49,770 nt of DNA from Phaeobacter sp. QD34_24 (GCF_028890115.1 NZ_JARCJD010000024.1:1-49770), one strand, 5' to 3'. Positions 34,676-44,626 are shown, counted from the stretch's first letter. Made by a program: numbers and translations. Notes: generated by a model not told the origin, from the sequence alone.

Positions 34676-35173
34676 TCAGGCGCCCAGCAGTTCGCGCGGG
34701 ACGGTGAACTCCACCACCTTGCCGCTGCTCCAGGTCAGATCCGCCCAGCTGTCGATGTCAAAGCGGGCAATCAGGGTGGCGCCGGTTGGGTAGTCGTCAA
34801 AGCGCGAATGATCGGGGGGATGGTTCACGATGGCATGGGCAAAGGCGGCGATGCCGGGATTGTGGCTCAGGATCATCGTCTTGGGGTGTGTCGCCTCGCG
34901 CAGGACCTGAAAGATGATGTCCGAGCTGGCGTGATACAGCCGCTCGGTAAAGACGGCCGGGGCCTGCAGATCCATCAGCTCATAGGTTTCCCGCGTCCGC
35001 TGCGACGAGGAGGACAGCACCTGCTGCGGCACCTGATCGATATCCCCCAGCCAGTCTCCCAGCGCCTTGGCCGAGGCGCGCCCGCGCTTGTTCAGCGGGC
35101 GGGCGTGATCGCTGGGGGCGCTGGTGTCCCAGGCGGATTTGGCGTGACGGGTTAGGATCAAGGTGCAGGTCAT
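34676..35173 (-). CDS. SixA-type histidine phosphatase
   Basis: The 165-residue product belongs to the histidine-phosphatase superfamily; SixA-like members remove phosphate from phosphohistidine proteins. It begins MTCTLILTRHAKSAWD with the catalytic His in the RHAKS motif, then SSSQRTRETYELM and ILSHNPGIAAFA, which holds the second catalytic His. A longer in-frame start (35278) is not supported. Its start overlaps the neighbouring iron-sulfur gene by four bases, so the two are coupled on the minus strand. Confidence 0.9.
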   Translation of the reverse strand: MTCTLILTRHAKSAWDTSAPSDHARPLNKRGRASAKALGDWLGDIDQVPQQVLSSSSQRTRETYELMDLQAPAVFTERLYHASSDIIFQVLREATHPKTMILSHNPGIAAFAHAIVNHPPDHSRFDDYPTGATLIARFDIDSWADLTWSSGKVVEFTVPRELLGA

Positions 35174-35844
35174 GTGATATGAAAATAGCTCATGTGATGG
35201 GCTGACTGTGCAGGATCGCGCTCTGCGCCCCGGCTGAGGGGGCAGGCAAGCCGGGCAAGGCAGCCGTTTGAAAGGCAAGGGACCCCGTCCGGGGCCGCCA
35301 GGTGACTGTGGCAGGCTGACAGGTCATAGGGGCCTCCGTCAATCAATGCGTGTACCGGGCAGGCGCTCAGGCAGGGCCTTTGTGCACAGCTCTCGCAGGG
35401 AGACCGTCGCAAGCTGGGCGTTGGCGTTTCAATGTCCTGCCGCAAATGGAGCGCTCCGCGATATGAGATCAGCATGCCAACCGTATCATGGACCATCATT
35501 TGCGACGGGGATGTGAAGGCCCGCCCCGAGGCCAGCGCCCAGTTCACGAATGGCGCATGGGGTGGCCCGCCAAAGGGGTAGTGCGCCTCGGCGTCAAACC
35601 GGCGCGCAAGCCCGTCAACCACGCGGCGGGACCAGCGGTCCAGCGGATCGGGGGCGCTGTCCGCGAATTCCGGCGCAGCGGCGATGCGGCGCCATGTGGG
35701 TGTTCCCTTGAGGCCCAGCAGGATCAGGGTGCCACCCGTCAGCCCCTGTACCGGTACGCGCTCTGGATGCACGGTGCCCAAAACGTCCAGATCCACGCCC
35801 TGTGCGGCGCTCAGTATGTCCTGGAACCGTGGGGGAGCCGTCAT
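35170..35844 (-). CDS. Iron-sulfur (ferredoxin-like) protein, function unknown
   Basis: The 224-residue product has a cysteine motif CESCAQRPCLSACP (about 149-162), C-x2-C-x4-C-x3-CP, and three more cysteines around CHSHLAAPDGVPCLSNGCLARLAC, so it may hold one 4Fe-4S cluster or an atypical second one. The N-terminal 140 residues show no motif I can name. Proteins of this layout are found in Roseobacters and are usually called ferredoxin; no partner is apparent. It overlaps the SixA-type gene by four bases. Confidence 0.75.
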   Translation of the reverse strand: MTAPPRFQDILSAAQGVDLDVLGTVHPERVPVQGLTGGTLILLGLKGTPTWRRIAAAPEFADSAPDPLDRWSRRVVDGLARRFDAEAHYPFGGPPHAPFVNWALASGRAFTSPSQMMVHDTVGMLISYRGALHLRQDIETPTPSLRRSPCESCAQRPCLSACPVHALIDGGPYDLSACHSHLAAPDGVPCLSNGCLARLACPLSRGAERDPAQSAHHMSYFHIT

Positions 35845-35954
35845 CGCCTGTCCTTGCTTGCAGGTGTTTTAGCCTAGCGCCGCCTTGGGATCCGGCAAAA
35901 GAAAAACCGCCCCGGGGGGGGGCATTTCTGGTCAGTCGCCATTTCGGCTTGGGC

Positions 35955-36815
35955 TCAGGCGCGGATCATCGATCCTGCACCGTGATCGGTAAACAGCTCA
36001 AGCAGCACCGCATTGGGCACGCGGCCATCGACGATGGTACAGGCCCGCACCCCGTTGCGCACCGCCGACAGGGCGGTTTCCGTCTTGGGGATCATCCCAC
36101 CCGCGATCACGCCCGATTGGGTCATCGCCTCGACATCAGCGGCCTTGAGTTCGGTGACCACCTCTCCATCGGCGTTTTTCACGCCCGAGACATCGGTCAG
36201 AAGCAACAGGCGATCCGCGTTGAGCGATTCGGCAACCGCCCCGGCGGCGGTGTCGCCATTGATATTGAAGGTCTCCCCGTCGCGGCCTGCGCCGATGGGG
36301 GCAATCACGGGGATGATCTCTTTTTCAAAGAGATGACGCAGCACCGTCGGGTTCATCTCGACCGGGGTTCCGACAAAGCCGAGGTCCGGGTTGGTGACCT
36401 CGCAGGTGATCAGGTTGGCATCCTTGCCCGACAGGCCCACGGCCATGCCGCCTTGCGCGTTGATCGCCTGCACGATGCGCTTGTTCACCAGGCCGGACAG
36501 CACCATCTCCACCACGTCCATGGTGGCCTTATCGGTCACACGCTTGCCGTTCACGAACTCCGACTGGATCTGCAGCTTCTCCAGCATCGCGTTGATCATC
36601 GGGCCGCCACCATGCACGATCACCGGGTTTACCCCGACCTGGCGCAGCAGCACCACATCGCGGGCAAAGGTCTCCATCGCCTCGTCGCTGCCCATGGCGT
36701 GACCGCCCAGCTTGATGACGACGATGGCATCGTCGTAGCGCTGCATATAGGGCAGGGCGCTGGACAAAGTCTCGGCGGTGGCAATCCAATCGCGGTTCAT
36801 ATCTTGTTTCTTCAT
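35955..36815 (-). CDS. argB: Acetylglutamate kinase
   Basis: ArgB phosphorylates N-acetyl-L-glutamate in arginine biosynthesis. The 286-residue product has the kinase signature [30 protein letters not shown] (the acetylglutamate-binding loop), [10 protein letters not shown] and [20 protein letters not shown]. The start at 36815 follows AAAGGGAT; an inner ATG at 36800 is also possible. A longer start at 37004 overlaps the divergent SDR gene and is rejected. The minus-strand run engB-MOSC-yidC lies further upstream, across the SDR gene. Confidence 0.96.
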   Translation of the reverse strand: MKKQDMNRDWIATAETLSSALPYMQRYDDAIVVIKLGGHAMGSDEAMETFARDVVLLRQVGVNPVIVHGGGPMINAMLEKLQIQSEFVNGKRVTDKATMDVVEMVLSGLVNKRIVQAINAQGGMAVGLSGKDANLITCEVTNPDLGFVGTPVEMNPTVLRHLFEKEIIPVIAPIGAGRDGETFNINGDTAAGAVAESLNADRLLLLTDVSGVKNADGEVVTELKAADVEAMTQSGVIAGGMIPKTETALSAVRNGVRACTIVDGRVPNAVLLELFTDHGAGSMIRA

Positions 36816-36938
36816 TGCTGGGATCCCTTTGGCAAAGCGTGTTACGCGGTTCTGCGCCTTCTGCCAAGTGTGCCGTTGCAGCGAGGGATGGGAATGATAG
36901 GGTCGCAGCATCCATTCCATCAGGTCGGAACACAGCCC

Positions 36939-37667
36939 ATGGGCCAGAAGACGCTTTTGCTCACCGGAGCCAGCCGTGGCATTGGTCATGCCACCGTGCG
37001 CCATTTTAATGCCGAAGGCTGGCGGGTCATCACCTGCTCACGCCAGCCCTTTCCGCGCGAATGCCCCTGGGGCGGCGGGGAGGAAAACCATGTGCAACTG
37101 GATCTGTCGGATCCCAGTGACACCATCAACGCGGTGGGGGTGATCCAGGAGCGCCTGAACGGGCGTCTCGATGCGCTGGTCAACAATGCGGGAATTTCGC
37201 CCAAGGGGCCGAACGGCGAGCGGCTGAACACGCTGGACACGGATCTGATGACCTGGGGCAAGGTGTTCCATGTGAACTTCTTTGCCTCGGTGGTGCTGGC
37301 GCGCGGGCTGAAGGATGAGCTGGCCGCCGCCAAGGGGTCGGTGGTCAACGTGACCTCGATCGCGGGCAGCCGGGTGCATCCCTTTGCAGGCGCGGCCTAT
37401 GCCACCTCCAAGGCGGCCCTGGCGGCGCTGACGCGGGAAATGGCCCATGACTTCGGCCCGCTGGGGGTGCGTGTCAATGCCATCGCGCCGGGCGAGGTGG
37501 AAACGGCGATCCTGTCACCGGGTACTGAGCAGATCGTGGAAAAGCTGCCGATGCAGCGCCTGGGCCAGCCGGAAGAGGTCGCGGCCGCGATCTACTTCCT
37601 GTGCTCAGGGGGCAGTTCCTATATCTCGGGGGCCGAGATCGAGGTGAATGGCGCCCAGCATGTCTGA
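36939..37667 (+). CDS. Short-chain dehydrogenase/reductase
   Basis: The 242-residue product is a classical SDR. It shows the nucleotide-binding motif TGASRGIG (about 7-14), NNAG (about 81-84), the catalytic Ser in VNVTSIAGS, and Tyr-x3-Lys in YATSK. The ending [20 protein letters not shown] is typical. The cofactor and substrate cannot be read. It lies between argB and engB but on the opposite strand, so it is probably a separate unit. Confidence 0.9.
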   Translation: MGQKTLLLTGASRGIGHATVRHFNAEGWRVITCSRQPFPRECPWGGGEENHVQLDLSDPSDTINAVGVIQERLNGRLDALVNNAGISPKGPNGERLNTLDTDLMTWGKVFHVNFFASVVLARGLKDELAAAKGSVVNVTSIAGSRVHPFAGAAYATSKAALAALTREMAHDFGPLGVRVNAIAPGEVETAILSPGTEQIVEKLPMQRLGQPEEVAAAIYFLCSGGSSYISGAEIEVNGAQHV

Positions 37668-37682
37668 CGGGCGCCGACCGCT

Positions 37683-38333
37683 TTAGTCGATACCCGCGAT
37701 GATAGACCGCAAGGTGGCGATCCCGTCGCCCTTCTCCGAGGAGGTGAGGACGATTTCCGGGTAGGCTGCGGGGTGTTTCGAGAGCGCGCCGCGCACCTGA
37801 TCCAGCACCTTGTCGAGATCCTTGGCCTTGACCTTGTCGGCCTTGGTCATCACGCATTGGAAGGTCACCGCGGCGCTGTCCAGAAGCGCCATGATCTCTT
37901 CATCGACCTTCTTGATGCCATGGCGGCTATCGATCAGCACAAAGGCGCGGCGCAGGGTCTGGCGACCGCTGAGGTAGCGCTTCAGCAGTTTCTGCCATTT
38001 CTCCACCACCGCCAGCGGCGCATTGGCATAGCCATAGCCGGGCAGGTCCACGAGGTAGAGGTCGGGCCCTTGGGTGAAATAGTTGATCTCCTGCGTCCGC
38101 CCCGGCGTGTTGGAAGCGCGCGCAAGCCCCTTGGTGCCGGTCAGCGCGTTGATCAGGCTCGATTTGCCAACGTTGGAGCGACCGGCAAAACAGACCTCGA
38201 CCCGGTCAGGATCGGGCAGGCCGGACATGGCGACAACGCCTTTCAGGAATTCCGATTGCCCGGCAAAGAGCTTGCGGCCTTTTTCGGAGGACAGATCATC
38301 CGGCGCCTCGGCCAGGGGAAATTGCAATTGCAT
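37683..38333 (-). CDS. engB: Ribosome-biogenesis GTP-binding protein EngB (YihA/YsxC)
   Basis: EngB is a TRAFAC GTPase needed for 50S assembly. The 216-residue product has G1 GRSNVGKSSLINALT (about 51-65), G2/G3 in TPGRTQEINYF and VDLPGYGYANA, and G4 TKAD in VMTKADKVKA. It begins at 38333, one base overlapping the MOSC gene stop. In alphaproteobacteria engB commonly lies between yidC and argB, as here. Confidence 0.95.
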   Translation of the reverse strand: MQLQFPLAEAPDDLSSEKGRKLFAGQSEFLKGVVAMSGLPDPDRVEVCFAGRSNVGKSSLINALTGTKGLARASNTPGRTQEINYFTQGPDLYLVDLPGYGYANAPLAVVEKWQKLLKRYLSGRQTLRRAFVLIDSRHGIKKVDEEIMALLDSAAVTFQCVMTKADKVKAKDLDKVLDQVRGALSKHPAAYPEIVLTSSEKGDGIATLRSIIAGID

Positions 38334-39085
38334 CAGAGCACCTTTACCGGATCGCCAAGACGGATATCACCGCCCCGCACGACCTCTGCATAGACCGAGA
38401 AATCCTGATGGCCAAAGGCGCCGTTCAGGGTCTTCAATGTGTCGGCGTCACGCAGGCCCGTATTCGGGTTCGCCGTCGTTGCCAGGCAGCGCCGCGTGCG
38501 CTCGCGTACCGCGAAAACCGCATCGCCGATCTGCACCTCGCGGCCAAGCCAGTCGTGTTCGGACCAGGGCTCACCCAGGTCGAACCAGATATTGCCGCGC
38601 CAGCGCAAGGGGGACAGATCCTGCCCCATCGCGGCCTCCACCGCGCGGTGAGAGGCGAGGTTGCACAGGGTCACCGAGGGAAAATCGGTGTCCGTCATGC
38701 CGCGCCCCGGCACACGCAGGATCCGGGCCGAGGCTGCACGATCCTCGGGCATCAGCGGCCGCACCCAATCCAGGAAACGGGGCAGGTCTTCGGGCGCATC
38801 GGGATTGAACGACAGCGCGCCACGCTCCGGGTGGCTCAAGGACACCGTACCTGCATCCGCATCATAATGCACTGTGATGGCCATCAATTGCGGGGCCTTG
38901 GCGACGCGACTGAAGTTCGAGCAGGGCACCCATTCGGAGCCATCGGCCGATGACGCCTCATGGGCTACCGCCCAAACGCGATCGCCGGGCATGGTCTGCC
39001 CGGCGGTCAGCTTGACGCTCTCCAGCGCCTCCCGTCCATGTGATTTGATCGGGTGGCGCCAGATTTCAGTGACGGTCTGCGTCAT
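38333..39085 (-). CDS. MOSC-domain protein
   Basis: The 250-residue product starts with an MOSC N-terminal beta-barrel (TVTEIWRHPIKSHGREALES) and continues with the MOSC domain, the fold of molybdenum-cofactor sulfurase C-termini and YiiM-like enzymes. It has CNLASHRAVEAAMG and FRGNIWFDLG-type sequence as WRGNIWFDLGEPWSE, and the Cys in RRCLATTANPNTG. A molybdopterin link is known for the family; the partner is not visible. Its 3' end touches engB and its start overlaps the yidC stop by four bases. Confidence 0.88.
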   Translation of the reverse strand: MTQTVTEIWRHPIKSHGREALESVKLTAGQTMPGDRVWAVAHEASSADGSEWVPCSNFSRVAKAPQLMAITVHYDADAGTVSLSHPERGALSFNPDAPEDLPRFLDWVRPLMPEDRAASARILRVPGRGMTDTDFPSVTLCNLASHRAVEAAMGQDLSPLRWRGNIWFDLGEPWSEHDWLGREVQIGDAVFAVRERTRRCLATTANPNTGLRDADTLKTLNGAFGHQDFSVYAEVVRGGDIRLGDPVKVL

Positions 39086-40893
39086 TTCTCATCCGCTTTT
39101 GGGCCACGCTTCAGGCTTGATTTGATGTTGCCAAAAACGTCGGGCTTATAGCCGTGGCTGCGCATGATCAGATACTGCTGGGTAAAGGTGATGGTGTTGT
39201 TCGCGATCCAGTAGACCACCAGACCGGAGGCAAAACCGCCCAGCATGAACATGAAGACCCAAGGCATCCAGGCAAAGATCATCTTTTGCGTCGGATCGGT
39301 GGGCGCGGGGTTCAGCTTCTGCTGCAGCCACATGGAGACACCCAAGAGGATGGGCAGGATGCCGATGAAGACGGTTGCCAGCAGGCTGCCCGGCTCGGGG
39401 CCAGACAGGGGCAGCAGGCCAAAGAGGTTCATGAAGGAGGTCGGGTCCGGCGCGCTCAGATCCTGGAACGGACCGAAGAAGGCCGCGTGACGCAGCTCCA
39501 ATGTGACGAAGATCACCTTGTAGAGCGAGAAGAAGATCGGGATCTGGATCAGGATCGGCAGACAGCCCGCGGCGGGGTTGACCTTCTCCTTCTTGTAGAG
39601 CTCCATCATCTCCTTCTGGAGCTTTTGGCGGTCATCACCGGCGCGCTCCTTCAGCTTCTCCATCTCCGGCTGCAGTTCCTTCATCTTCGCCATCGAGGCG
39701 TAGGATTTATAGGCCAGCGGGAAGACGAGGATCTTGATGAAGATGGTCAGCCCGATGATTGCCCAGCCCATGTTGCCGATCATCGCGTTGAGCCAGTGCA
39801 GAACCGCAAAGATCGGTTTGGTCAGGAAGAAGAACCAGCCCCAGTCGATGCTGTCCAGGAAGCCTTCGATCCCGTCCTTCTGGTAGCCGCGGATGGTGGC
39901 CCATTCCTTGGCACCGGAGAACAGCATGGTGGTGACTTCGGCGGATTGACCATCGGCCAGCGTCTGCGTCGGCAGCACGATGTCGGTCTGATAGATCTCG
40001 CGGCGCTCGTCATATTTTGCGATCGAGCGGAAGCCCTGACCGGGAGCGGGCACCAGCGTCGACATCCAGTAGTGGTCGGTGAAGCCGATCCAGCCGTTGG
40101 TTTCGATCTGCTTGATCTGCGCACGGGATCCGTCGCGGGGATCGGGCTCGAAATCGACCATGTCGTCATAGTCGATCTCGGCCAGCTCACCATCGGCCAT
40201 GCCGACGACGCCTTCATGCAGGATGAAGAAGTTCTTCAGCTCGGCCGGTTCTCCATGGCGCGCCAGCGTTCCATAGGGGGCAAGCGCCACGGTGGCGCCG
40301 CTGGCGTTCTGAACCGACTGGGTGACGGAAAACAGGTAATCCTCATCCACCGAAATGGTCCGGGCGAAGGTCAGGCCCTTGCCGTTGTCCCAGGTCAGGG
40401 TGACGGGACTGTCCGGCGTCAGGGTCTGGCCCTCATCTGCAGACCAAATGGTATTGGCGCCCGGCACGTCATCAAAGCCAAGCCCGGTGCCCGGTGCCCA
40501 GCCGTAAAGCGCATAGAAGGCTTCCGGTTCCCCCACGGGGGACAGGATGTGAACGATATCCGCATTCTCTTCCAGCGAGACCCGGTAGTCCTTCAGCGCC
40601 AGGTCGTCGATGCGCCCACCCTGGAGCGAAATGCTGCCGGCCAGGCGGGGGGTGTCGATCGCAAGGCGTGCGGCACGTGGGGCCGTGGCCTCTTCGCTCG
40701 CCTGCGCGGGGACGGTGTTGTCGCCTTGCGCGATACCTGCCGCGGGGGCGGCTGCGCTGGCGGGCGCGGTCTCAGTTGCGACCGGTTCTGGCGTTTGCTC
40801 CGGCTCGGGCGGCGGGAAGAAACTGTACCAACCCAGAATCACCAGGAAGCTGAGCGCTGTTGCGAGAATGAGATTCTTGTTCTGATCGTCCAT
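39082..40893 (-). CDS. yidC: Membrane protein insertase YidC
   Basis: YidC inserts and folds inner-membrane proteins. The 603-residue product has an N-terminal anchor (MDDQNKNLILATALSFLVIL), a long periplasmic domain (about 40-355), and the conserved core with five hydrophobic segments, including YKVIFVTLELRHAAFFG and the C-terminal QQYLIMRSHGYKPDVF. The amphipathic, Lys/Glu-rich loop before segment 3 is present (MKELQPEMEKLKERAGDD). The start at 40893 is preferred over 40953, which adds a non-conserved extension. It lies upstream of MOSC-engB. Confidence 0.97.
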   Translation of the reverse strand: MDDQNKNLILATALSFLVILGWYSFFPPPEPEQTPEPVATETAPASAAAPAAGIAQGDNTVPAQASEEATAPRAARLAIDTPRLAGSISLQGGRIDDLALKDYRVSLEENADIVHILSPVGEPEAFYALYGWAPGTGLGFDDVPGANTIWSADEGQTLTPDSPVTLTWDNGKGLTFARTISVDEDYLFSVTQSVQNASGATVALAPYGTLARHGEPAELKNFFILHEGVVGMADGELAEIDYDDMVDFEPDPRDGSRAQIKQIETNGWIGFTDHYWMSTLVPAPGQGFRSIAKYDERREIYQTDIVLPTQTLADGQSAEVTTMLFSGAKEWATIRGYQKDGIEGFLDSIDWGWFFFLTKPIFAVLHWLNAMIGNMGWAIIGLTIFIKILVFPLAYKSYASMAKMKELQPEMEKLKERAGDDRQKLQKEMMELYKKEKVNPAAGCLPILIQIPIFFSLYKVIFVTLELRHAAFFGPFQDLSAPDPTSFMNLFGLLPLSGPEPGSLLATVFIGILPILLGVSMWLQQKLNPAPTDPTQKMIFAWMPWVFMFMLGGFASGLVVYWIANNTITFTQQYLIMRSHGYKPDVFGNIKSSLKRGPKADEK

Positions 40894-41028
40894 TGGGGAC
40901 CGCCACCTCGTGCATGGAATGACAGGGTGTGGTTCAACAGGGGTGGACCCCAAAGGTCAAGTGGAATCGGGAAAATCGGCGGCGTCATAGCGCCGCCGAT
41001 GCGGGGATTCACCCAGATTTCCTGTGGA

Positions 41029-42573
41029 TCAGGGGTTTTGGCGTCCGATCACCGGGGCGTCCTGCAGTTTTGCCTGATGCGCGGTGATCCAGTCCAGGGT
41101 CTGCTCAAAGGGCATCGGTCGCCCGATCCCGAAGCCCTGAACGTGATCGCAACCCAGTTGCGACAGGAGCGCATGTTCGCCCACGGTCTCTACCCCTTCG
41201 GCCAGGGTTTCCAGCTCCAGCCGCTCGGCCATGGTCAGGATCGCTGCGATCAGCTTTTGCTGTTCGGGGTCGCGGTCCGATTTCATCACGAAGGAACGGT
41301 CGATCTTGATCCGCGAGATATTGAAGCGCCGCACTGCCGAAATCGAGGCATGGCCGGTGCCAAAGTCGTCCAGTTCGATGCGGCATCCCATGGCGCTGAG
41401 CGCGGCGATATTGCGGGTCACCACATCGTCGGGCTGGTCGGTCATCACGGTTTCCAGTACCTCCACCGACAGGCGGTCGGGGGCAAGGTCAAATCGCTCG
41501 AGCTCCCAGCGGATATTGTCGGCAAGACCGGGGTTGCGCAGTTCTTGGGTGGCAAAGTTCACGCCAACCGAGGGGACTTCGACGCCCGCCGCATCCCAGG
41601 CCTTGATCGCGGTCAGCGAGTGAAACAGCATGACCTGGCTCAGCCGCTCCATCAGCCCGGCTTCTTCCAGCGCAGGCATGAAGCTGTTCGGCGGGATCAG
41701 CCCGCGTACCGGGTGCATCCAGCGGGCCAGCGCCTCGAACCCCGACACGCGGCCGGTATCGGTCAAGATCTGCGGCTGGAACCAGGGCACGATCTGGCCG
41801 CTTTCCAGGGCCTCTGCCGCCTCGTCGCGCAGATTGCAGCGCGCCTTGTTGCGGTGATAGATATCGGCCGAATAGACCCGGATACCCGAAGGACCGTTCT
41901 GCTGTGCATCGGCCAGCGCGGTTGCGGCGGCAGCGGTCCAATCTGCAGGTTTGGCACCGGGGGCGCGGCTGCGCAGGCAGAAGCCGATGGAGCAGGACAC
42001 GTAGACAGAGGTGCCGTCGAGCGAAATCGGCTCTTCCACGGCGGATTGCATGCGGCCGGACAGCTGCACGCAGGATTCCAGATCAAGCTGCAACACCGGT
42101 GTCAGGCAGATCCCGAACTTGCTGTCGCCGATCCGCGCCACGGTGTCCTTGTTGCGCAGGGTGCTGGCAATGCGATCACCGCAGCGCTGAATGATCTGAT
42201 CCCCGGCTTCCTGGCCGTAGCGATCCACCAGATCCTTGAAATCGTCGATTTCGACCAGGTAGAGAACCGAGCGCAACCCGGTATCGGCGGTGTCCTCGAA
42301 CACCTGGGAGACCTCATGTTCAAAGCCTTCGCGCAGGATCATGCCGGTGATGCTGTCGCGGGGCGTGCCGAGGCTGCGGGAGCGATCAAAGCCACCAAGT
42401 GCGGCAAACAGGACCGGAAGACCCAAGGCAACCCAGAGCAGGGCCGCTTCACCGCCAAGCCAGAAGGTCGCAAGCGTCAACGCAGGGAGAAAGGCCAGCA
42501 CGGGAGGCGTAAACAGCGCCGGTGCAATCTTTCTCCGCATACGGGCCAGCAGACCTGAGTGGATATTGGGCAT
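41029..42573 (-). CDS. Cyclic-di-GMP phosphodiesterase with degenerate GGDEF and EAL domains
   Basis: The product (514 residues) has two hydrophobic N-terminal segments (about 18-65), a GGDEF domain whose active-site motif is degraded to RIGDSKF (about 147-153), and an EAL domain. The EAL domain keeps GFEALARW (Glu280), NFATQELRNP, LDDFGTGHASIS and ETLAEGVET. It should degrade cyclic di-GMP, with the GGDEF part acting as a sensor rather than a cyclase. AAAGG supports the ATG start at 42573; a GTG at 42597 is the alternative. It lies alone between yidC and ttcA; the target process cannot be read. Confidence 0.9.
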   Translation of the reverse strand: MPNIHSGLLARMRRKIAPALFTPPVLAFLPALTLATFWLGGEAALLWVALGLPVLFAALGGFDRSRSLGTPRDSITGMILREGFEHEVSQVFEDTADTGLRSVLYLVEIDDFKDLVDRYGQEAGDQIIQRCGDRIASTLRNKDTVARIGDSKFGICLTPVLQLDLESCVQLSGRMQSAVEEPISLDGTSVYVSCSIGFCLRSRAPGAKPADWTAAAATALADAQQNGPSGIRVYSADIYHRNKARCNLRDEAAEALESGQIVPWFQPQILTDTGRVSGFEALARWMHPVRGLIPPNSFMPALEEAGLMERLSQVMLFHSLTAIKAWDAAGVEVPSVGVNFATQELRNPGLADNIRWELERFDLAPDRLSVEVLETVMTDQPDDVVTRNIAALSAMGCRIELDDFGTGHASISAVRRFNISRIKIDRSFVMKSDRDPEQQKLIAAILTMAERLELETLAEGVETVGEHALLSQLGCDHVQGFGIGRPMPFEQTLDWITAHQAKLQDAPVIGRQNP

Positions 42574-42639
42574 GAGCAGACCTTTCACCTTCAGCACGGG
42601 TGTGCAGGCTGAGATTAGGGGCTGCTTCTGACCGCGGAG

Positions 42640-43527
42640 TTAACGCAGCAAGGGAATTTCGTCGGATTCTGCGGTTTCACGGGGGTTTTTCAGGTCCAAC
42701 CCCGCAAAATCGAACAGCTTCGGGTCCAGAAGGTGGGAGGGACGGGCATTCATCAGCGCCCGGAACATCACCTGACGGCGACCGGGGCTGTTTGATTCCC
42801 ACTGGTCGAGGATCTGTTTCACCTGCTGGCGCTGCAGGCCATCCTGGCTGCCGCAAAGATCGCAGGGAATGATCGGGTAATTCATTGCTTTCGCGAACTT
42901 TTCACAATCGGCTTCGGCCACATGGGCAAGCGGGCGAAACACGAAGAGATCTCCCTCTTCATTGACCAGCTTGGGCGGCATGGTCGCGAGGCGGCCGCCG
43001 TGGAACAGGTTCATGAAAAAGGTTTCCAGAATGTCGTCGCGGTGGTGTCCCAGTACCACAGCCGAGCAGCCTTCCTCGCGGGCAATCCGGTAGAGGTTGC
43101 CGCGTCGCAGACGGGAACAGAGCGCACAATAGGTGCGCCCCTGCGGCACTTTGTCGACGACGATACTGTAGGTGTCCTGGTATTCGATCCGGTGCGGTAC
43201 CCCCATCTTTTCCAGGAATTCCGGCAGCACGGTTGCCGGAAACCCCGGCTGGCCCTGATCCAGGTTGCAGGCCAGAAGGTCCACCGGCAACAGCCCGCGC
43301 CACTTCAGCTCGTAAAGAACCGCCAGCAGCGTGTAGCTGTCCTTGCCGCCCGACAGGCAGACCAGCCAGCGCGGTGTGCTGCCATCGGCGCGACGCTCCA
43401 CCATACCGTATTGGTCAATCGCCTCGCGCGCGTAGCGCACGATGCGCTTGCGCAGCTTCTTGAACTCGGTGGTGGATGGGGCACCGGCAAACAGCGGGTG
43501 GATTTCGTCAAGATCAGTGTCCAGCAT
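42640..43527 (-). CDS. ttcA: tRNA 2-thiocytidine biosynthesis protein TtcA
   Basis: TtcA thiolates cytidine 32 in certain tRNAs. The 295-residue product has the PP-loop [12 protein letters not shown] (SGGKDS at 59-64) and the iron-sulfur cysteines in [13 protein letters not shown] and [12 protein letters not shown]. Length and domain order match the family. It starts at 43527 and shares the minus strand with the EAL gene. One tRNA substrate in E. coli is tRNA-Arg; two tRNA-Arg genes lie at the end of this window. Confidence 0.95.
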   Translation of the reverse strand: MLDTDLDEIHPLFAGAPSTTEFKKLRKRIVRYAREAIDQYGMVERRADGSTPRWLVCLSGGKDSYTLLAVLYELKWRGLLPVDLLACNLDQGQPGFPATVLPEFLEKMGVPHRIEYQDTYSIVVDKVPQGRTYCALCSRLRRGNLYRIAREEGCSAVVLGHHRDDILETFFMNLFHGGRLATMPPKLVNEEGDLFVFRPLAHVAEADCEKFAKAMNYPIIPCDLCGSQDGLQRQQVKQILDQWESNSPGRRQVMFRALMNARPSHLLDPKLFDFAGLDLKNPRETAESDEIPLLR

Positions 43528-43647
43528 GATGGCCCCCTAGCCTGTGAAGGTGGTTTTGCCAAGGAAAAAGCAAGCGTGAGTGCACCGCAGGCTCGGCCGC
43601 ACGTTAAAATTGTGCTACCCTATGCGCATTTTCAGGGAGAATGATTG

Positions 43648-44601
43648 ATGGATTATTTGCTTTCGGTGCGCGGACGCAATGGCGATGCCTATTCAAATGC
43701 CCTTGGCGGCGTCAAATATCTGGCGGTGCCTGCGGGTGCAGACAAGCTGCATCGCGATCACGAGATCAGGTCCGCAGCCTGGATGGCTGCGGTGCAGGAG
43801 AGTGCGGGGGCCATCCGCAACGACGCGGGGGAGCTGGTTGAAAAGGGGCATATCGTCGTCTTCGTACACGGGTTCAATACCGATCAATTCGACATGCTGG
43901 AGCGTCACCGGAAAATCCGGGCCGGGCTGGAAGCGCATGGGTTTCAAGGGACATTGATCAGCTATGATTGGCCGAGCGACGGATCGGTCCTGGGCTATTG
44001 CTCGGACCGCCGCGATGCGCGCCTTGCAGCGGACAAGTTGTTCACCCATGGGATCAGGCCGCTGTCGCGACTGCAGCGGCCCGATTGCGCCTACAACATC
44101 CATGCGCTGGCCCATTCGATGGGCTGCTTCCTGTTGCGGGAGGCGTTTGACTATGCCGATGACGATCACGCCACGGCGCAGAACGCCTGGATTGTCAGCC
44201 AGGTCGCGATGGTGGCGGCCGATATCTCGCAGAAATCGATGAAAACGGGCAGCCCGTCGACCTCGTCCCTGTTCCGCAGATCCGTCAGGATCACCAGCTA
44301 TTTCAGCCCGTTCGACGATGTGCTGTCGATTTCCGAGGTCAAACGCGTGGGCCTGTCCCGACGTCTGGGGCGGGTGGGGCTTCCCGAGGATACGCCGGAC
44401 AAGGCCGTGAACCTTTATTGTGGCGAGTATTACAAGGTGAACCGCGACGATTTCGGAGAGGATCCGGGCATTGCCCATCGCTGGCATTTCGACAGCCCTC
44501 GGTTCTACGAGGATCTCTATCATACCTTGTTGGGCAAGCTGGACCGGCATGTGATCCCGACCCGCGCGCCCACCACCTCGGGAGGTTTGGCGCTGTGGTA
44601 A
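43648..44601 (+). CDS. Alpha/beta-hydrolase-type protein (DUF900-like)
   Basis: The 317-residue product has the DUF900/alpha-beta hydrolase pattern: HIVVFVHGFNTD (about 69-80), LISYDWPSDGSVLGY with the oxyanion region, and the nucleophile elbow LAHSMGCFLL (Ser about 157). The substrate is unknown. It has no signal peptide. A TTG three bases upstream of the ATG gives one additional Met; ATG 43648 is chosen, with CAGGGAGA about nine bases before. It converges with yidD. Confidence 0.82.
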   Translation: MDYLLSVRGRNGDAYSNALGGVKYLAVPAGADKLHRDHEIRSAAWMAAVQESAGAIRNDAGELVEKGHIVVFVHGFNTDQFDMLERHRKIRAGLEAHGFQGTLISYDWPSDGSVLGYCSDRRDARLAADKLFTHGIRPLSRLQRPDCAYNIHALAHSMGCFLLREAFDYADDDHATAQNAWIVSQVAMVAADISQKSMKTGSPSTSSLFRRSVRITSYFSPFDDVLSISEVKRVGLSRRLGRVGLPEDTPDKAVNLYCGEYYKVNRDDFGEDPGIAHRWHFDSPRFYEDLYHTLLGKLDRHVIPTRAPTTSGGLALW

Positions 44602-44626
44602 GGAGATGGCGGACTGGTGCTGCGTA

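Noticed and set aside
35802-36938. A 379-codon N-terminal extension of the SDR gene
   Set aside because: It lies antisense to argB and has no homology-like features; the SDR fold begins at 36939 with the normal [16 protein letters not shown] start.
39154-42558. A 1134-codon open frame on the plus strand across yidC and the EAL gene
   Set aside because: It lies antisense to two well-supported genes. In GC-rich DNA, third-position bias keeps the opposite frame open, and its translation is repetitive and basic with no motifs.
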